52,109 nucleotides of DNA from Deltaproteobacteria bacterium RIFCSPHIGHO2_01_FULL_43_49. Lineage in GTDB: Bacteria; UBA10199; SPLOWO2-01-44-7. Below the pieces are notes generated by a model. It ran no database searches and was not told where the DNA came from. It was given only the letters and a program-made list of their open reading frames with translations. Each line of letters begins with the position of its first letter. The first letter of the stretch is position 1. The stretch lies in the NCBI GenBank assembly GCA_001798075.1, contig MGRG01000011.1, positions 136,476-188,584 of the forward strand. The letters run 5' to 3'. The position numbers and the translations under genes were made by a program. Positions 1 through 8,020 of this stretch are shown piece by piece.

Positions 1-22
1 AATTTTGGGTCGTCCCAAAATT
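1..22. repeat. Perfect inverted repeat at window edge
   Basis: Nine-base arms (AATTTTGGG and CCCAAAATT) around a TCGT loop form a perfect hairpin. It lies downstream of the 113-aa minus-strand gene and could act as its terminator, but no clear T-run follows and the left side is cut by the window edge. Positions 23-87 show nothing else I can name. Confidence 0.4.
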
Positions 23-87
23 GAGGGGCGTCCTTTCACCACCCTCTCCGCCAGGTAGCCAGGAGGAAACAAACTCAATAGAAATTT

Positions 88-429
88 CTAGAAATCTTTT
101 TCGATTTTGAGGTCGTTGATGATTTCGTCTATTTCCTCTTCGGTGGTGGTTGATTCCACGACTTCAAACTGGTCTTGTTCGGTACCGAATTCGGTTTCCA
201 CACGATCCTCAAAATCCTTGGAGCGGATGTCTTTCTTGATCTGATCGACATAGCGGTCGGGACTCCGTTTCAGAATCGATTCGACGTAGCGATTTAAATT
301 CTTGGCCGCCTTCTTTTTCTTTTCGGCCTGGAGTTTCTTCCAATTTCTTAAATAATGGAGACGGCACAGCCCTTGTGTGGTTTGCGCATTATGGCAACCC
401 TTATCCTTGCATAGTTTGATCTTGGGCAT
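88..429 (-). CDS. Hypothetical protein with small Cys/His motif
   Basis: 113 aa, function not recognised. The N-terminus carries a compact CxxxxC...CxxHY motif (Cys7, Cys12, Cys22, His25) that could bind one zinc ion, followed by a lysine-rich helix (residues 30-50), a basic middle, and a very acidic C-terminus rich in Glu and Asp. No signal peptide or membrane segment is visible, so it is probably cytoplasmic. ATG start with a weak AGAAAG ribosome site. It could be a small nucleic-acid-binding protein because a basic helix sits next to a possible zinc knuckle, but that is inference. Confidence 0.6.
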   Translation of the reverse strand: MPKIKLCKDKGCHNAQTTQGLCRLHYLRNWKKLQAEKKKKAAKNLNRYVESILKRSPDRYVDQIKKDIRSKDFEDRVETEFGTEQDQFEVVESTTTEEEIDEIINDLKIEKDF

Positions 430-474
430 ATCTTTCTAGTTAAAGAGAAATTTAGAGAAAGTCAAGGAAGCGAG

Positions 475-687
475 CTATTTTAGACGGGATTTTGTCTTAT
501 TCAAGATGTCGCGAAAGTGTCTCCTTTTTTCTAAAGCCTCTTCTCGTTCTTTGACGACTTCTTGCCAGACTTCATCGCGCATTGTCTCGGAGGTCTTCTT
601 TTTTAAATATTTTCGCTCACGAATCCAAAGAGTAACAATCAGCCCCATCAAACCTAGGAATAAAAGAATTAAAATAATGGAGCTCAT
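475..687 (-). CDS. Small single-pass membrane protein with coiled coil
   Basis: 70 aa. Residues 3-21 are a strongly hydrophobic helix, followed by RERKYLKKK (positive-inside) and then a charged heptad-like helix to the C-terminus, so the tail should be cytoplasmic. AGGA lies about 8 nt upstream of the ATG. The architecture (short N-terminal anchor, charged helical tail) is common among small envelope or cell-division accessory proteins, but I recognise no family. It sits between a hypothetical gene and the amidase gene, all on the same strand. Confidence 0.6.
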   Translation of the reverse strand: MSSIILILLFLGLMGLIVTLWIRERKYLKKKTSETMRDEVWQEVVKEREEALEKRRHFRDILNKTKSRLK

Positions 688-694
688 TGAAAAA

Positions 695-797
695 TCCTAA
701 ATTCTAAGCACTAAATTCTAAACAAATTCTAAATCACAATTTTCCAAATTCCAAACTAGATTATTTAGAATTTCGGATTTAGGATTTCGAATTTGCA
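695..797. repeat. AT-rich heptamer repeat cluster with inverted halves
   Basis: The spacer holds several copies of AAATTCTAA-type units at its left end and their inverse (TTTAGAATTT, GGATTTAGGATTT) at its right end, so the whole spacer can fold back on itself. The units follow a 7-base rhythm like the GAAC heptamers inside the S8 peptidase genes further right. Function unknown. Confidence 0.5.
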
Positions 798-798
798 T

Positions 799-2091
799 TT
801 ATAGTGAGGAGGCGAGTTTTGTGCGGGACTCAATATAGTTTTTAACCCCCCTGGCAATGCCATCCGCAATGGTCCACTGATAATTGGAGTCTTTTAGTCT
901 CTTTTCTTCTGAGGGATTCGTAATAAAGGAGGTTTCTACCAAAATACTGGGGCTCTTCGAACCGACCAGCACATAGAAAAGTGCGGAATCGACTTTCAAG
1001 TCTTTGACCGGCTTGTAATTTCCCTTCAAACGATCCACCAACGATTTGTGAACCGCTCTTGCCAAGTCTCTCGACTCTTCTGTATTGGCATTTTGCAACA
1101 TGGTTGAAAGAATTTGCTGCGAGAGATCTTTTGGTTTGCCATTGGCTTTGTTTTCTCTGTTCGCCAATCTTTTGGAGGCTTCGTTGGTGGCATTATTCAA
1201 ATAAAAAGTCTGGACCCCTTTCGCGTTTTCCGATTCGGATGCATTGGCGTGGATAGAAATAAACAAATCCGCGCCCCTTTTATTTGCAAAAAGGTTACGC
1301 TGTTCCAAGTTGCGCGTCCGGTTTGTCGTGCGAGTCAAATACGTGTTCAAACGCAAATCATTTTTGAGTTTGAAAGCAAGTTTTCTTGAAATTTGCAAAG
1401 CAACATCAGCCTCTCTTGTTCCCCTCGTCCCGATAGCGCCCGGATCATCACCACCATGCCCTGGATCAATCACAACGGTTCTCACTACAACATCACGATT
1501 TAAGTCTTTTTTGGGTTCTTCTTTGAGAGTTATCGTCGGCTCTTTTTCTGTTGTTGGGACATCGCTATCCTCTGCATTAGAAGGTATTGCAGAAATGACC
1601 TCGCCACCTCCACCATTCATCTTTTGTAAAAGCTCTTGAGCCTTGAGAGCCATATCCCCTTTGGGGTACTTCGCCAAAATGGCGTTCAGAGCCTTCTCCG
1701 CTTTCTCTTTCTCCTTTTCTTTTTGAAGGCGTAAAAGGGCAATGTGATAAAGACTATCATCCGCCAGGGAATGATTGGGATATTCTTTGATAAAGGAGTT
1801 ATAAGTATTAAAAGCTTTTTGCAGCTCTTCGTCATTGTGAGTGAGATCAAATTTTTCTTGATAAATTTTGGCAACACTAAATAGAGCTTTCGTTCCCGTC
1901 TCTGTGTTGGGATATTGTGAGGCAACTTCTTCAAACTTTCTGGCACAACGATCCCACCCTTGAGTACTCGTTTTGTCCAACGTGTGATAGCATTTCTGTG
2001 CGAGGGCATATTCTCCAAGGGCATCCTGGGACTGCGCAAAGCAAGGATAAATCAAAAACAAGCCCACAATAAGATAAGCTATCTGTTTCAT
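799..2091 (-). CDS. amiC: N-acetylmuramoyl-L-alanine amidase with N-terminal TPRs
   Basis: 430 aa. A Sec signal peptide (residues 1-19) is followed by TPR-like helices (about 20-160), an acidic linker, and an Amidase_3 domain (about 205-425) that cleaves the amide bond between MurNAc and L-Ala in peptidoglycan. The zinc ligands and catalytic Glu are visible: His in DPGHGG, Glu in GTREAD, His in SIHAN, and Glu in VETSFITN. N-terminal TPRs in place of the usual AMIN domain are seen in deltaproteobacterial versions. It should act in the periplasm, probably in septum splitting. It lies 45 nt downstream of pssA and is likely transcribed with the lipid genes. The domain call is secure; the amiC symbol is by similarity only. 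Confidence 0.9.
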   Translation of the reverse strand: MKQIAYLIVGLFLIYPCFAQSQDALGEYALAQKCYHTLDKTSTQGWDRCARKFEEVASQYPNTETGTKALFSVAKIYQEKFDLTHNDEELQKAFNTYNSFIKEYPNHSLADDSLYHIALLRLQKEKEKEKAEKALNAILAKYPKGDMALKAQELLQKMNGGGGEVISAIPSNAEDSDVPTTEKEPTITLKEEPKKDLNRDVVVRTVVIDPGHGGDDPGAIGTRGTREADVALQISRKLAFKLKNDLRLNTYLTRTTNRTRNLEQRNLFANKRGADLFISIHANASESENAKGVQTFYLNNATNEASKRLANRENKANGKPKDLSQQILSTMLQNANTEESRDLARAVHKSLVDRLKGNYKPVKDLKVDSALFYVLVGSKSPSILVETSFITNPSEEKRLKDSNYQWTIADGIARGVKNYIESRTKLASSL

Positions 2092-2136
2092 GAAAGTGGT
2101 TTATATCACAAACTTTTTATTTTTGGTATGTGTTTT

Positions 2137-2964
2137 TTATTTTTGGTCGACCGTTGATTGTTTTGTGGCGACAAGGCTTAAAGAGGATCGGGGTTGTTTA
2201 GGGACAGGGATATTTTCAGGGCGCTTTCCTTGCCTGAGCCACCAATAAAGCTCTTCCAACGGACCGGAGGCGACATAAGCCAGAGAGGCTAACAACATCA
2301 TGATGGTCGGCTCCCAGGCAATGACGGCAATCACACCGGCCGCTCCAACGAGGGCAAAAAAGGAGAGTCTACTTTTCAAATCCCACTGTTTGGTGCTTTG
2401 ATAACGAACGGTGGAGACCATCAACAAAGCAAGAAGAAAGGTTAAAAGCAAAATCCAGTGATTGCGAACGGGGAGCATCCCATATTGACCATCATAAAAA
2501 ATGACGGCGGTAGCCAAAACATAAGCCGACATGGGGATTGGTAATCCTTGAAAATATTTATACTCCACCGAATCGGCCTGAACATTATAACGAGCCAGAC
2601 GCAAAGCCCCACAGGCAAAAAATAAAAAAGAGACGATCCAACCCAAACGACTAAAATGATGGAGGGCCCAAGTGTAGATCAAAATTCCGGGCGCCAATCC
2701 AAAAGAGGCCAAATCAACCAGCGAATCATATTCGACGCCAAACTGAGAACCTCCGCGTGTGAGTCTCGCTAGCCTTCCATCGAACATATCAAAAACACCG
2801 GCTAACAAAATGGCCCACGACGCGGTGACAAACTCTCCATGCAACACCTTGATGACAGAAAAAAAACCGCAAAAAAGGCTGGCGGTCGTGCAGAGATTGG
2901 GAAGAAGATAAACCCCCTTCTTCACCCCTTCCCTTCTGCTAATGCGGCGCTTCAAAGGTCTCAT
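2137..2964 (-). CDS. pssA: CDP-diacylglycerol-serine O-phosphatidyltransferase
   Basis: 275 aa. Makes phosphatidylserine from CDP-diacylglycerol and serine at the inner membrane. The CDP-alcohol phosphotransferase signature DGxxARx8GxxxDxxxD is complete (FDGRLARLTRGGSQFGVEYD, then SLVD). About seven hydrophobic helices follow the usual order for the Bacillus/archaeal-type enzyme. The start codon overlaps the psd stop by 4 nt (ATGA), so the two steps of phosphatidylethanolamine synthesis are translationally coupled. A proline/serine-rich cytoplasmic tail of about 25 residues ends the protein. Confidence 0.95.
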   Translation of the reverse strand: MRPLKRRISRREGVKKGVYLLPNLCTTASLFCGFFSVIKVLHGEFVTASWAILLAGVFDMFDGRLARLTRGGSQFGVEYDSLVDLASFGLAPGILIYTWALHHFSRLGWIVSFLFFACGALRLARYNVQADSVEYKYFQGLPIPMSAYVLATAVIFYDGQYGMLPVRNHWILLLTFLLALLMVSTVRYQSTKQWDLKSRLSFFALVGAAGVIAVIAWEPTIMMLLASLAYVASGPLEELYWWLRQGKRPENIPVPKQPRSSLSLVATKQSTVDQK

Positions 2965-3656
2965 GAAATTCTCCCCAAAATTGTCTTGCCGGCATAAACT
3001 CGCTGCCCCTTTTTGACAAAAATTTCACAAGGGAAGGGACAATACAAATCGGTTCGCGATCCAAATTGAATGAGCCCAAAACGATTACCCCTTTTTAACG
3101 CATCACCACTTTGGATGTAACTAATAATCCGTCTGGCCAGAAAGCCGGCAATCTGAATGACGAGCCAGCTCTTGCCATATTGATCGCGCATCAAAACGGC
3201 ATGGTGTTCGTTGTGATCCATTGCCTTTCGCTTAAAAGCTGCTTTAAAAGAACCCGTCTGATAAAAACAATCGACGACCGTCCCCGAAATCGGCGAACGA
3301 TTAATATGGCAATTAAAAGGGGACATAAAAATGCTGATCCGTTTTGCCCTCCCTTTTAAATAGCGTTTTTCATCGCAATCGACAACTTCTAGAATCTTCC
3401 CATCGGCAGGCGCCAAAATGAATTCTTCTCCGGCAGGCCTCCGGCGCGGAGGGTTTCTGAAAAACGACACGATGTAGAGTGTGAGCAAAAAGGGGAACAA
3501 GGCCCCCCACTCACCAAAGGCAACCCAAGTCACAAAAGTAATCAATGCGCTAAAAAAAATGTAGGGATAGCCCTCTTGAGTGACGAGTCTTCTGCGCGGC
3601 TTTTTGCGATAGCAGGGAAGCCCTGGCTCCCCGCCTAACACTTCTTGTTTTATCAT
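2961..3656 (-). CDS. psd: Phosphatidylserine decarboxylase, short archaeal-like form
   Basis: 231 aa. Decarboxylates phosphatidylserine to phosphatidylethanolamine. The protein has one N-terminal hydrophobic hairpin (about residues 30-65), then the ADGKI, MSPFNCHINRSP and FGSR motifs. Family knowledge: the proenzyme is cut between Gly and Ser of FGS so that Ser becomes the pyruvoyl cofactor; here that is GLIQFGSRTD. The short length and FGSR motif fit the PSD-A subtype rather than the longer E. coli form. It starts 3 nt after the ydcH-like gene and overlaps pssA by 4 nt, giving a ydcH-psd-pssA-amidase operon. Confidence 0.95.
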   Translation of the reverse strand: MIKQEVLGGEPGLPCYRKKPRRRLVTQEGYPYIFFSALITFVTWVAFGEWGALFPFLLTLYIVSFFRNPPRRRPAGEEFILAPADGKILEVVDCDEKRYLKGRAKRISIFMSPFNCHINRSPISGTVVDCFYQTGSFKAAFKRKAMDHNEHHAVLMRDQYGKSWLVIQIAGFLARRIISYIQSGDALKRGNRFGLIQFGSRTDLYCPFPCEIFVKKGQRVYAGKTILGRIS

Positions 3657-3659
3657 AGT

Positions 3660-3896
3660 TTAATGGCTCGTAGCCTCTCCTCTATATTTCTTTAAAATGG
3701 TTTCAATTTGATCTTTCCCTTTCAGTTTCTTTTTCTGCAGTTCTTTTCTCAATACCACTTCTTCCGGTGTTAAAAAGAGCTTTCTATCAAGCTTGGCTAG
3801 CTGCCTTTCGTAGCTGACATGCTCTTTGTATAAATTCTCTAGAGCATTCTCCTTGGCACTAACTTGCTTGATCAGCTCTAAATCTCTTTCTTCCAT
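3660..3896 (-). CDS. YdcH/DUF465 family small helical protein
   Basis: 78 aa from the ATG at 3896, which follows a near-perfect AAGGAGGT site by 5 nt; a longer reading to 3959 would run through the rnr terminator and is rejected. The sequence KEHVSYERQLAKLDRK...LTPEEVVLRKELQKKKLKGKD matches the DUF465/YdcH pattern, a short antiparallel coiled-coil hairpin of unknown function common in proteobacteria. It begins the lipid operon just after RNase R. Confidence 0.85.
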   Translation of the reverse strand: MEERDLELIKQVSAKENALENLYKEHVSYERQLAKLDRKLFLTPEEVVLRKELQKKKLKGKDQIETILKKYRGEATSH

Positions 3897-3914
3897 TCTA
3901 CCTCCTTTTGGTAA

Positions 3915-3947
3915 AACAAAAAAGCCGTCAGCGTTGATCGCGACGGC
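3915..3947 (-). terminator. Rho-independent terminator after rnr
   Basis: On the minus strand GCCGTC and GACGGC pair around a 12-nt loop and are followed by TTTTTTG and TTTT. It lies 30 nt past the rnr stop and just before the ribosome site of the ydcH-like gene, so it should end rnr transcripts unless it is leaky. Confidence 0.75.
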
Positions 3948-3976
3948 CCCAATCAGCAATTAAGGTGCTGACCCAT

Positions 3977-5926
3977 TCACGCGTCCATCTTACTGAAGGT
4001 GTTTTTTGTGTCAAGTAAATTTAAAAATGTGCGTCTTTCCGACAACTTAACCTCTTCTACCGTGATACGCACCCGATCCCCTATCTTAAAGAGTTTTTTG
4101 TGTCGCTTCCCCTTGAGTGCCAAATGTTCCTGATCAAAGGCGTAAATGTCCCCTTTGAGGCTCTCCAGAGGCACCAAACCCTCCACAAAATAATCGATCA
4201 ATTCGACAAAAAAGCCAAATTTGGTGACATGGGAGATGACGCCTTCATAGGTCTCGCCCAATTTGTCTTGCATAAACAGCGTCATATGAAGGGCGATCAT
4301 TTCCCGTTCGGCCTCCATCGATCTTCTTTCTTGGCGGGAGCAATGTTCGGACATTTGTTCTAATAAAATTTCGGGTGGACGCCACTTGGCATCACCCCAT
4401 GCCGTCTTCAACAATCGATGGACAATCAAATCAGGATAGCGCCGGATGGGCGATGTAAAATGACAATAACATTTGCTAGCCAACCCAAAGTGACCGATAT
4501 TGTTTGCGCTATAGACAGCCTGCGCCATGGAGCGAAGCAACATAGAATTGATAAGGCGCATCTCTGCATGCCCCTTAAAATATTTTAAAATTTTCATGAG
4601 ATGATGAGAGGGAACAGGAAAATGAAAGCGCCCTTGAAAACCTAGACGTTGGACTATTTTGTAAAAGCGGCTGATTTTTTCTGGGTCGGGGCCGTCATGG
4701 ACACGAAAGACACAGCCGACTTTCTTTTTCACCAGAAATCGCGCCACCGCTTCGTTGGCGGCGATCATTAACTCTTCAATAATTTGATGGCTCCAGTTAC
4801 GTTCTGTTTTTTCGATATGTTCAATGCCACCCGTCAAATCCAAAATAATTTCTGGCTCCGGCAAGTCAAAATCGAGGGAGCCTCGCATGCTTCGCAAGTT
4901 TTTCAACCTTTCGGCTGCCTCTGATAATATCTCCAGCGTTTCCAGTAAAAACTGGGTTTCTTTTCTTAGTGATTCTTCTTTGTCAACCAACAACCTACGA
5001 ACAAGTGTGTAGGTCAGACGGGCATGACTTTGAAAGATGGCGGGATAAAAATGCTCTTCAATCACCTCGCCATGATGAGAAAGGAGCAGCTCAGCAACCA
5101 ATGCCAGCCGATCTTCATGCGGTTTCAAACTGCACAAGTCATTGGAAAGAATTTCGGGCAACATGGGTAAGACACGGCCGGGAAAATAGACCGACGTGGC
5201 CCTTTCATAAGCTTCTTTATCAAGGGCTGAATGCGGCTGGACATAGTGACTGACATCAGCGATGGCAACCCAAAGTCTTATTCTGTCGTTGGGCAATTTT
5301 TGCGCACAAACGGCGTCATCAAAATCTTTGGCGTCATCTCCATCGATAGTGATAAAGGGTAAAGAGCGCAGGTCTTTTCGACCGTCGCTTGTATCTCGTG
5401 AAGCGTATCTCGTAGGCGCTTCACTCTTCACGAACGACGCTTCACGCTCGACAGGCTCTGGAAACATCTTCGGCAATTGATGCTTCGCAATCACATATTC
5501 CACCTCTGACGGAAGACTTCCTCTTTTAGGCAGTTGTTCAATGACCTCTCCTTCTAATGGTCGTTTCTCGGACGGATATTGGGTTATTTTGGCGACAACG
5601 TAATCACCATGCTGCATCCCTCTGGGAGCAGAGACAAGACGCATCTTGTGTCTAACCCTCTGATCTTCCGACAAAACAGACCATTTGCCTGCCTGATATT
5701 CCAGTCTTCCCACCATTTGTTTGAGTCTTCTTTGAACAATTGCTTTGATGGAGCCTTCCATCAATCCCTTGGCATTTTTGCGGACGGTAACTTCCACCAA
5801 ATCACCATGCATGGCATCTCCCATCAGGCGGGCGGGGATAAAAACATCGGGATGACCAGATTGGGTGGGGGCTACAAAACCGTAGCCTTCATAATGGAGG
5901 GATAACTCCCCTATAATAGTGCTCAT
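3977..5926 (-). CDS. rnr: Ribonuclease R (RNB-family 3'-5' exoribonuclease)
   Basis: 649 aa. Degrades structured RNA from the 3' end. A cold-shock OB domain opens the protein (residues 1-65), a second OB region follows, then the RNB domain with TIDGDDAKDFDD (about 193-204) supplying the metal-binding Asp residues, and a C-terminal S1 domain (VISHVTKFGFFVEL). It lacks the N-terminal HTH and the Lys-rich tail of E. coli RNase R, so it is short for the family but complete at the core. Residues 160-181, in the linker just before GRKDLR, are an extra peptide (EASFVKSEAPTRYASRDTSD) encoded by a 64-bp palindromic element also present in two histidine kinases in this window. No good ribosome site precedes the ATG. 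Confidence 0.92.
   Translation of the reverse strand: MSTIIGELSLHYEGYGFVAPTQSGHPDVFIPARLMGDAMHGDLVEVTVRKNAKGLMEGSIKAIVQRRLKQMVGRLEYQAGKWSVLSEDQRVRHKMRLVSAPRGMQHGDYVVAKITQYPSEKRPLEGEVIEQLPKRGSLPSEVEYVIAKHQLPKMFPEPVEREASFVKSEAPTRYASRDTSDGRKDLRSLPFITIDGDDAKDFDDAVCAQKLPNDRIRLWVAIADVSHYVQPHSALDKEAYERATSVYFPGRVLPMLPEILSNDLCSLKPHEDRLALVAELLLSHHGEVIEEHFYPAIFQSHARLTYTLVRRLLVDKEESLRKETQFLLETLEILSEAAERLKNLRSMRGSLDFDLPEPEIILDLTGGIEHIEKTERNWSHQIIEELMIAANEAVARFLVKKKVGCVFRVHDGPDPEKISRFYKIVQRLGFQGRFHFPVPSHHLMKILKYFKGHAEMRLINSMLLRSMAQAVYSANNIGHFGLASKCYCHFTSPIRRYPDLIVHRLLKTAWGDAKWRPPEILLEQMSEHCSRQERRSMEAEREMIALHMTLFMQDKLGETYEGVISHVTKFGFFVELIDYFVEGLVPLESLKGDIYAFDQEHLALKGKRHKKLFKIGDRVRITVEEVKLSERRTFLNLLDTKNTFSKMDA
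5383..5446 (-). repeat. 64-bp in-frame palindromic element, copy A (inside rnr)
   Basis: The minus strand reads CGTGAAGCGTCGTTCGTGAA and continues to AAGCGACG. It matches the copies at 28217-28280 and 30395-30458 at nearly every base and has the same 64-bp length. Internal inverted arms (GCGTCGTTCGT against ACAAGCGACG; GTGAA against TTCAC) would fold the RNA. It is read in frame and lies in the RNase R linker. Confidence 0.85.
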
Positions 5927-5940
5927 TTATGATGAGGAGG

Positions 5941-6035
5941 GTGAGAAAGTGACGGGTCCTGTCCCTCCGTATTGCCGTGGGGGCCCCTAACAAAACCCCA
6001 CGGCCAACACTCCGGGCCACCCATTACTTTCTCAC
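5941..6035. ncRNA. Long imperfect hairpin, possible structured RNA
   Basis: Outer arms GTGAGAAAGT (5941-5950) and ACTTTCTCAC (6026-6035) pair perfectly. Inner arms GCCGTGGGG and CCCCACGGC pair around a roughly 12-nt loop, with weaker pairing and one purine-rich internal loop between. It fills the spacer between divergent rnr and the zinc-ribbon gene. It could be a small RNA, a leader structure or a MITE-like relic. It lacks the conserved SRP RNA loop. The structure is well supported; the role is unknown. Confidence 0.45.
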
Positions 6036-6147
6036 CAGTCCCATAGTACTTTATTGCTGAATTATGCTTGCAAAACAAGGCTATTTAGTGTTGGAGGATT
6101 TTTGGGCTTGCCGCAGCTCAAAGCTTTGGCGGAACAAGGAGGGATTT

Positions 6148-6309
6148 ATGGGCAAAGAAGAATGGGAAGAACTTGGGTTTGAAAAAGATGATGTTTGTCC
6201 TAATTGCGGCCAGATGACTGAAGGAGAAAATGTCTGTCCCCACTGTGGTGCCATATTAACGGAAGAAGATGACGAACTAGACGGTTTCCACGAAGACGAA
6301 GAGACTTAA
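6148..6309 (+). CDS. Small double-CxxC zinc-ribbon protein
   Basis: 53 aa from the ATG at 6148, preceded by AAGGAGGG about 5 nt upstream; upstream in-frame starts lack such a site. CPNCG and CPHCG, separated by 12 residues, form a zinc-ribbon knuckle, and the C-terminus is strongly acidic. Such proteins are often annotated only as zinc ribbon proteins and their role is unknown. The stop lies 10 nt before tRNA-Leu, so the two could share a transcript that is processed at the tRNA. Confidence 0.8.
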   Translation: MGKEEWEELGFEKDDVCPNCGQMTEGENVCPHCGAILTEEDDELDGFHEDEET

Positions 6310-6319
6310 AAATGCCTAT

Positions 6320-6403
6320 GCCGAGGTGATGGAATTGGCAGACATGCACGATTCAGGGTCGTGTGCCTGCAAAGGCATAAGGGTTCGAATCCCTTCCTCG
6401 GCA
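6320..6403 (+). tRNA. tRNA-Leu (anticodon CAG)
   Basis: 84 nt. Acceptor GCCGAGG pairs with CCTCGGC, with discriminator A. Anticodon stem CACGA/TCGTG encloses the loop TTCAGGG (anticodon CAG). A class II variable arm (TGCC/GGCA) and a T arm with TTCGAAT are present. The CCA end is not encoded. This is an ordinary leucine tRNA and a useful comparison for the unusual one at 45424-45513. Confidence 0.97.
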
Positions 6404-6445
6404 CAAAACATTTCTAATCGAACCACTCCAGTAGTAGTCATCATT

Positions 6446-6724
6446 CTAATTCATGGGAACAGATGGAGGTGGAGATTCTTCCGGAATCTTGCCAAACATC
6501 TTTTCATAACGAACGATGTTTTCTCCAAGTGCTTTTAAAAGGCGTTTTGCATGTCCGGGGGAGATGATGACACGTGCCCCAACAATCCCTTTTGGTGAAA
6601 AAACCGTCATGCAGTCCAAGAGAAACTCTCCCTGTGTATGCCTGATTGTAATACTATTTGAATAAGTGCCTTTTAGCACATCATCTGGAATGATGATGGG
6701 TAACTCCTTTTTTTCATCAGTCAT
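6446..6724 (-). CDS. DUF3467 family protein
   Basis: 92 aa from the ATG at 6724 (AAGGAGG 7 nt upstream). The pattern Y-N-S...GEFLLDCMTVF...GARVIISPGHAKRLLKALGENIVRYE..FG.I is that of DUF3467, a family of unknown function related in fold to small sporulation or gas-vesicle-associated proteins. The start overlaps the 3' end of the upstream Fic gene by 8 nt, so translation is probably coupled. A Pro/Ser-rich tail ends the protein. Confidence 0.8.
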   Translation of the reverse strand: MTDEKKELPIIIPDDVLKGTYSNSITIRHTQGEFLLDCMTVFSPKGIVGARVIISPGHAKRLLKALGENIVRYEKMFGKIPEESPPPSVPMN

Positions 6725-7979
6725 GGCTTTCCTCCTTGAGTTGGTAGATAAATTTTTTGCCGATTTTTCTGGAAACCAGAAAACCTTTTTTTTCCAGCTC
6801 TTGTAAATCGGTCCGAGCTGTTTCATAAACTATTTTTTGGAGCTTCTGATATTTTTTTACATCAACGTGTGAGATATCCGGACGCAGCAGATACTTGATA
6901 ATACTCATTTGTCTTTTATTTAATTCGAGCGAACGTTTCCCAACTAAATCTTCCAGGTGACTGGCGGTGGCATAGCGTTGGATTGCAAAACGCAAATTAT
7001 CAATGGCTTCTGTTGTAATGTCGCAAGAATAATGAATAAAGAACGTCAAGTCAGTTCTAGTTTCTTCAACATTAAGTATCGCTTGATCATACGCTTTTCT
7101 TTTCTGTCCGATTACGTGTGAAATGGAGAGAAACGGCATGGCATTATAAAACTTGTTTAGATAAAGATAATAAAGCGCGCGCGCTGTCCTCCCATTTCCA
7201 TCCGGAAAGGGGTGAATATAAACAAAATAGAAATGCAGAATGGAAGCCACACTCAATGGGTGAAGAGAGGACGCGTCTGATATCGTAATATCCTTCGGGT
7301 GGAGCCATTGAATAAGATACTCTAAAAACCCTTCTATCTTTTCAGGTGTCGGTGGAACGTAATAAATTCTTAACGCATCTCCAACCACAGTATCATGTTC
7401 TGGGGTTCTGAACTCCCCTGGTTTTCCGTCATCGAGGGCGTTATCTGTCACAATGCGATGGAGGTCTGTGATAGTTTCAATACTGATTTTTTTGTCTGGG
7501 TTAGACAGAATATATTCCATGGCTCTATAATTATTCAGCGTCTCACGTTCACTTCTATCACGTGGAAGTGAATTATGGCGTATCATCTCTTCGGCTCGTC
7601 GACGAGTGGTCTTAGCACCCTCGATCTGAGAAGAAAAGAAAGCCTCCTCCAAAAGGTTATCTTTTTCAATTTTTTCTATGGCCTTAGACGGAATATTTTC
7701 GAAAAGCGTATCATAACCATATCGGTCCATTACACTTTGAGCTTTTAGAATATGTTGTGTCGAACAGAAAAAAAATGGCTTTCCTCCTTGATTCAAAAGG
7801 GGGGTTGGCACCTTATGATGCTCACGCCACTGATGTACCTTGCTAAGAATATCTACCGAATCCCAATCTTTGGGAATCCGCCTCCTTATCTCTAGATTTG
7901 TAAGATATCTTTCATTACAAATCATTACAAAGGAATCTCTGTCATCATTTAATATTGCTTGTTTTAAGTCTATAACCAT
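6717..7979 (-). CDS. Fic-domain adenylyltransferase with C-terminal winged helix
   Basis: 420 aa. The Fic core motif HPFPDGNGRTAR is complete: catalytic His, Asp for metal and the Gly-Asn-Gly-Arg phosphate loop. Family knowledge: such proteins transfer AMP from ATP to Ser, Thr or Tyr of target proteins. Residues about 115-130 contain SSQIEGAK, the (S/T)xxxE(G/N) inhibitory helix, placed before the core as in class II Fic proteins, which keeps the enzyme off until relieved. The last 70 residues look like a winged helix (HVDVKKYQKLQKIVYETARTDL), so it may also bind DNA and control its own promoter. It is followed with 8-nt overlap by the DUF3467 gene. Confidence 0.9.
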   Translation of the reverse strand: MVIDLKQAILNDDRDSFVMICNERYLTNLEIRRRIPKDWDSVDILSKVHQWREHHKVPTPLLNQGGKPFFFCSTQHILKAQSVMDRYGYDTLFENIPSKAIEKIEKDNLLEEAFFSSQIEGAKTTRRRAEEMIRHNSLPRDRSERETLNNYRAMEYILSNPDKKISIETITDLHRIVTDNALDDGKPGEFRTPEHDTVVGDALRIYYVPPTPEKIEGFLEYLIQWLHPKDITISDASSLHPLSVASILHFYFVYIHPFPDGNGRTARALYYLYLNKFYNAMPFLSISHVIGQKRKAYDQAILNVEETRTDLTFFIHYSCDITTEAIDNLRFAIQRYATASHLEDLVGKRSLELNKRQMSIIKYLLRPDISHVDVKKYQKLQKIVYETARTDLQELEKKGFLVSRKIGKKFIYQLKEESHD

Positions 7980-8020
7980 ATGATATTATTTATATTTTTT
8001 ATACACAAAAACCAACATAC

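Noticed and set aside
3660-3959. Longer start for the YdcH-like gene
   Set aside because: The extra 21 codons run through the rnr terminator and precede the strong ribosome site.
5941-6035. Signal recognition particle RNA
   Set aside because: A single long hairpin of suitable size, but the conserved apical GGxA/AGCAG loop sequence of bacterial SRP RNA is missing on both strands.
6326-6538. 70-aa plus-strand ORF
   Set aside because: It reads through the tRNA-Leu gene and lies antisense to the DUF3467 gene.
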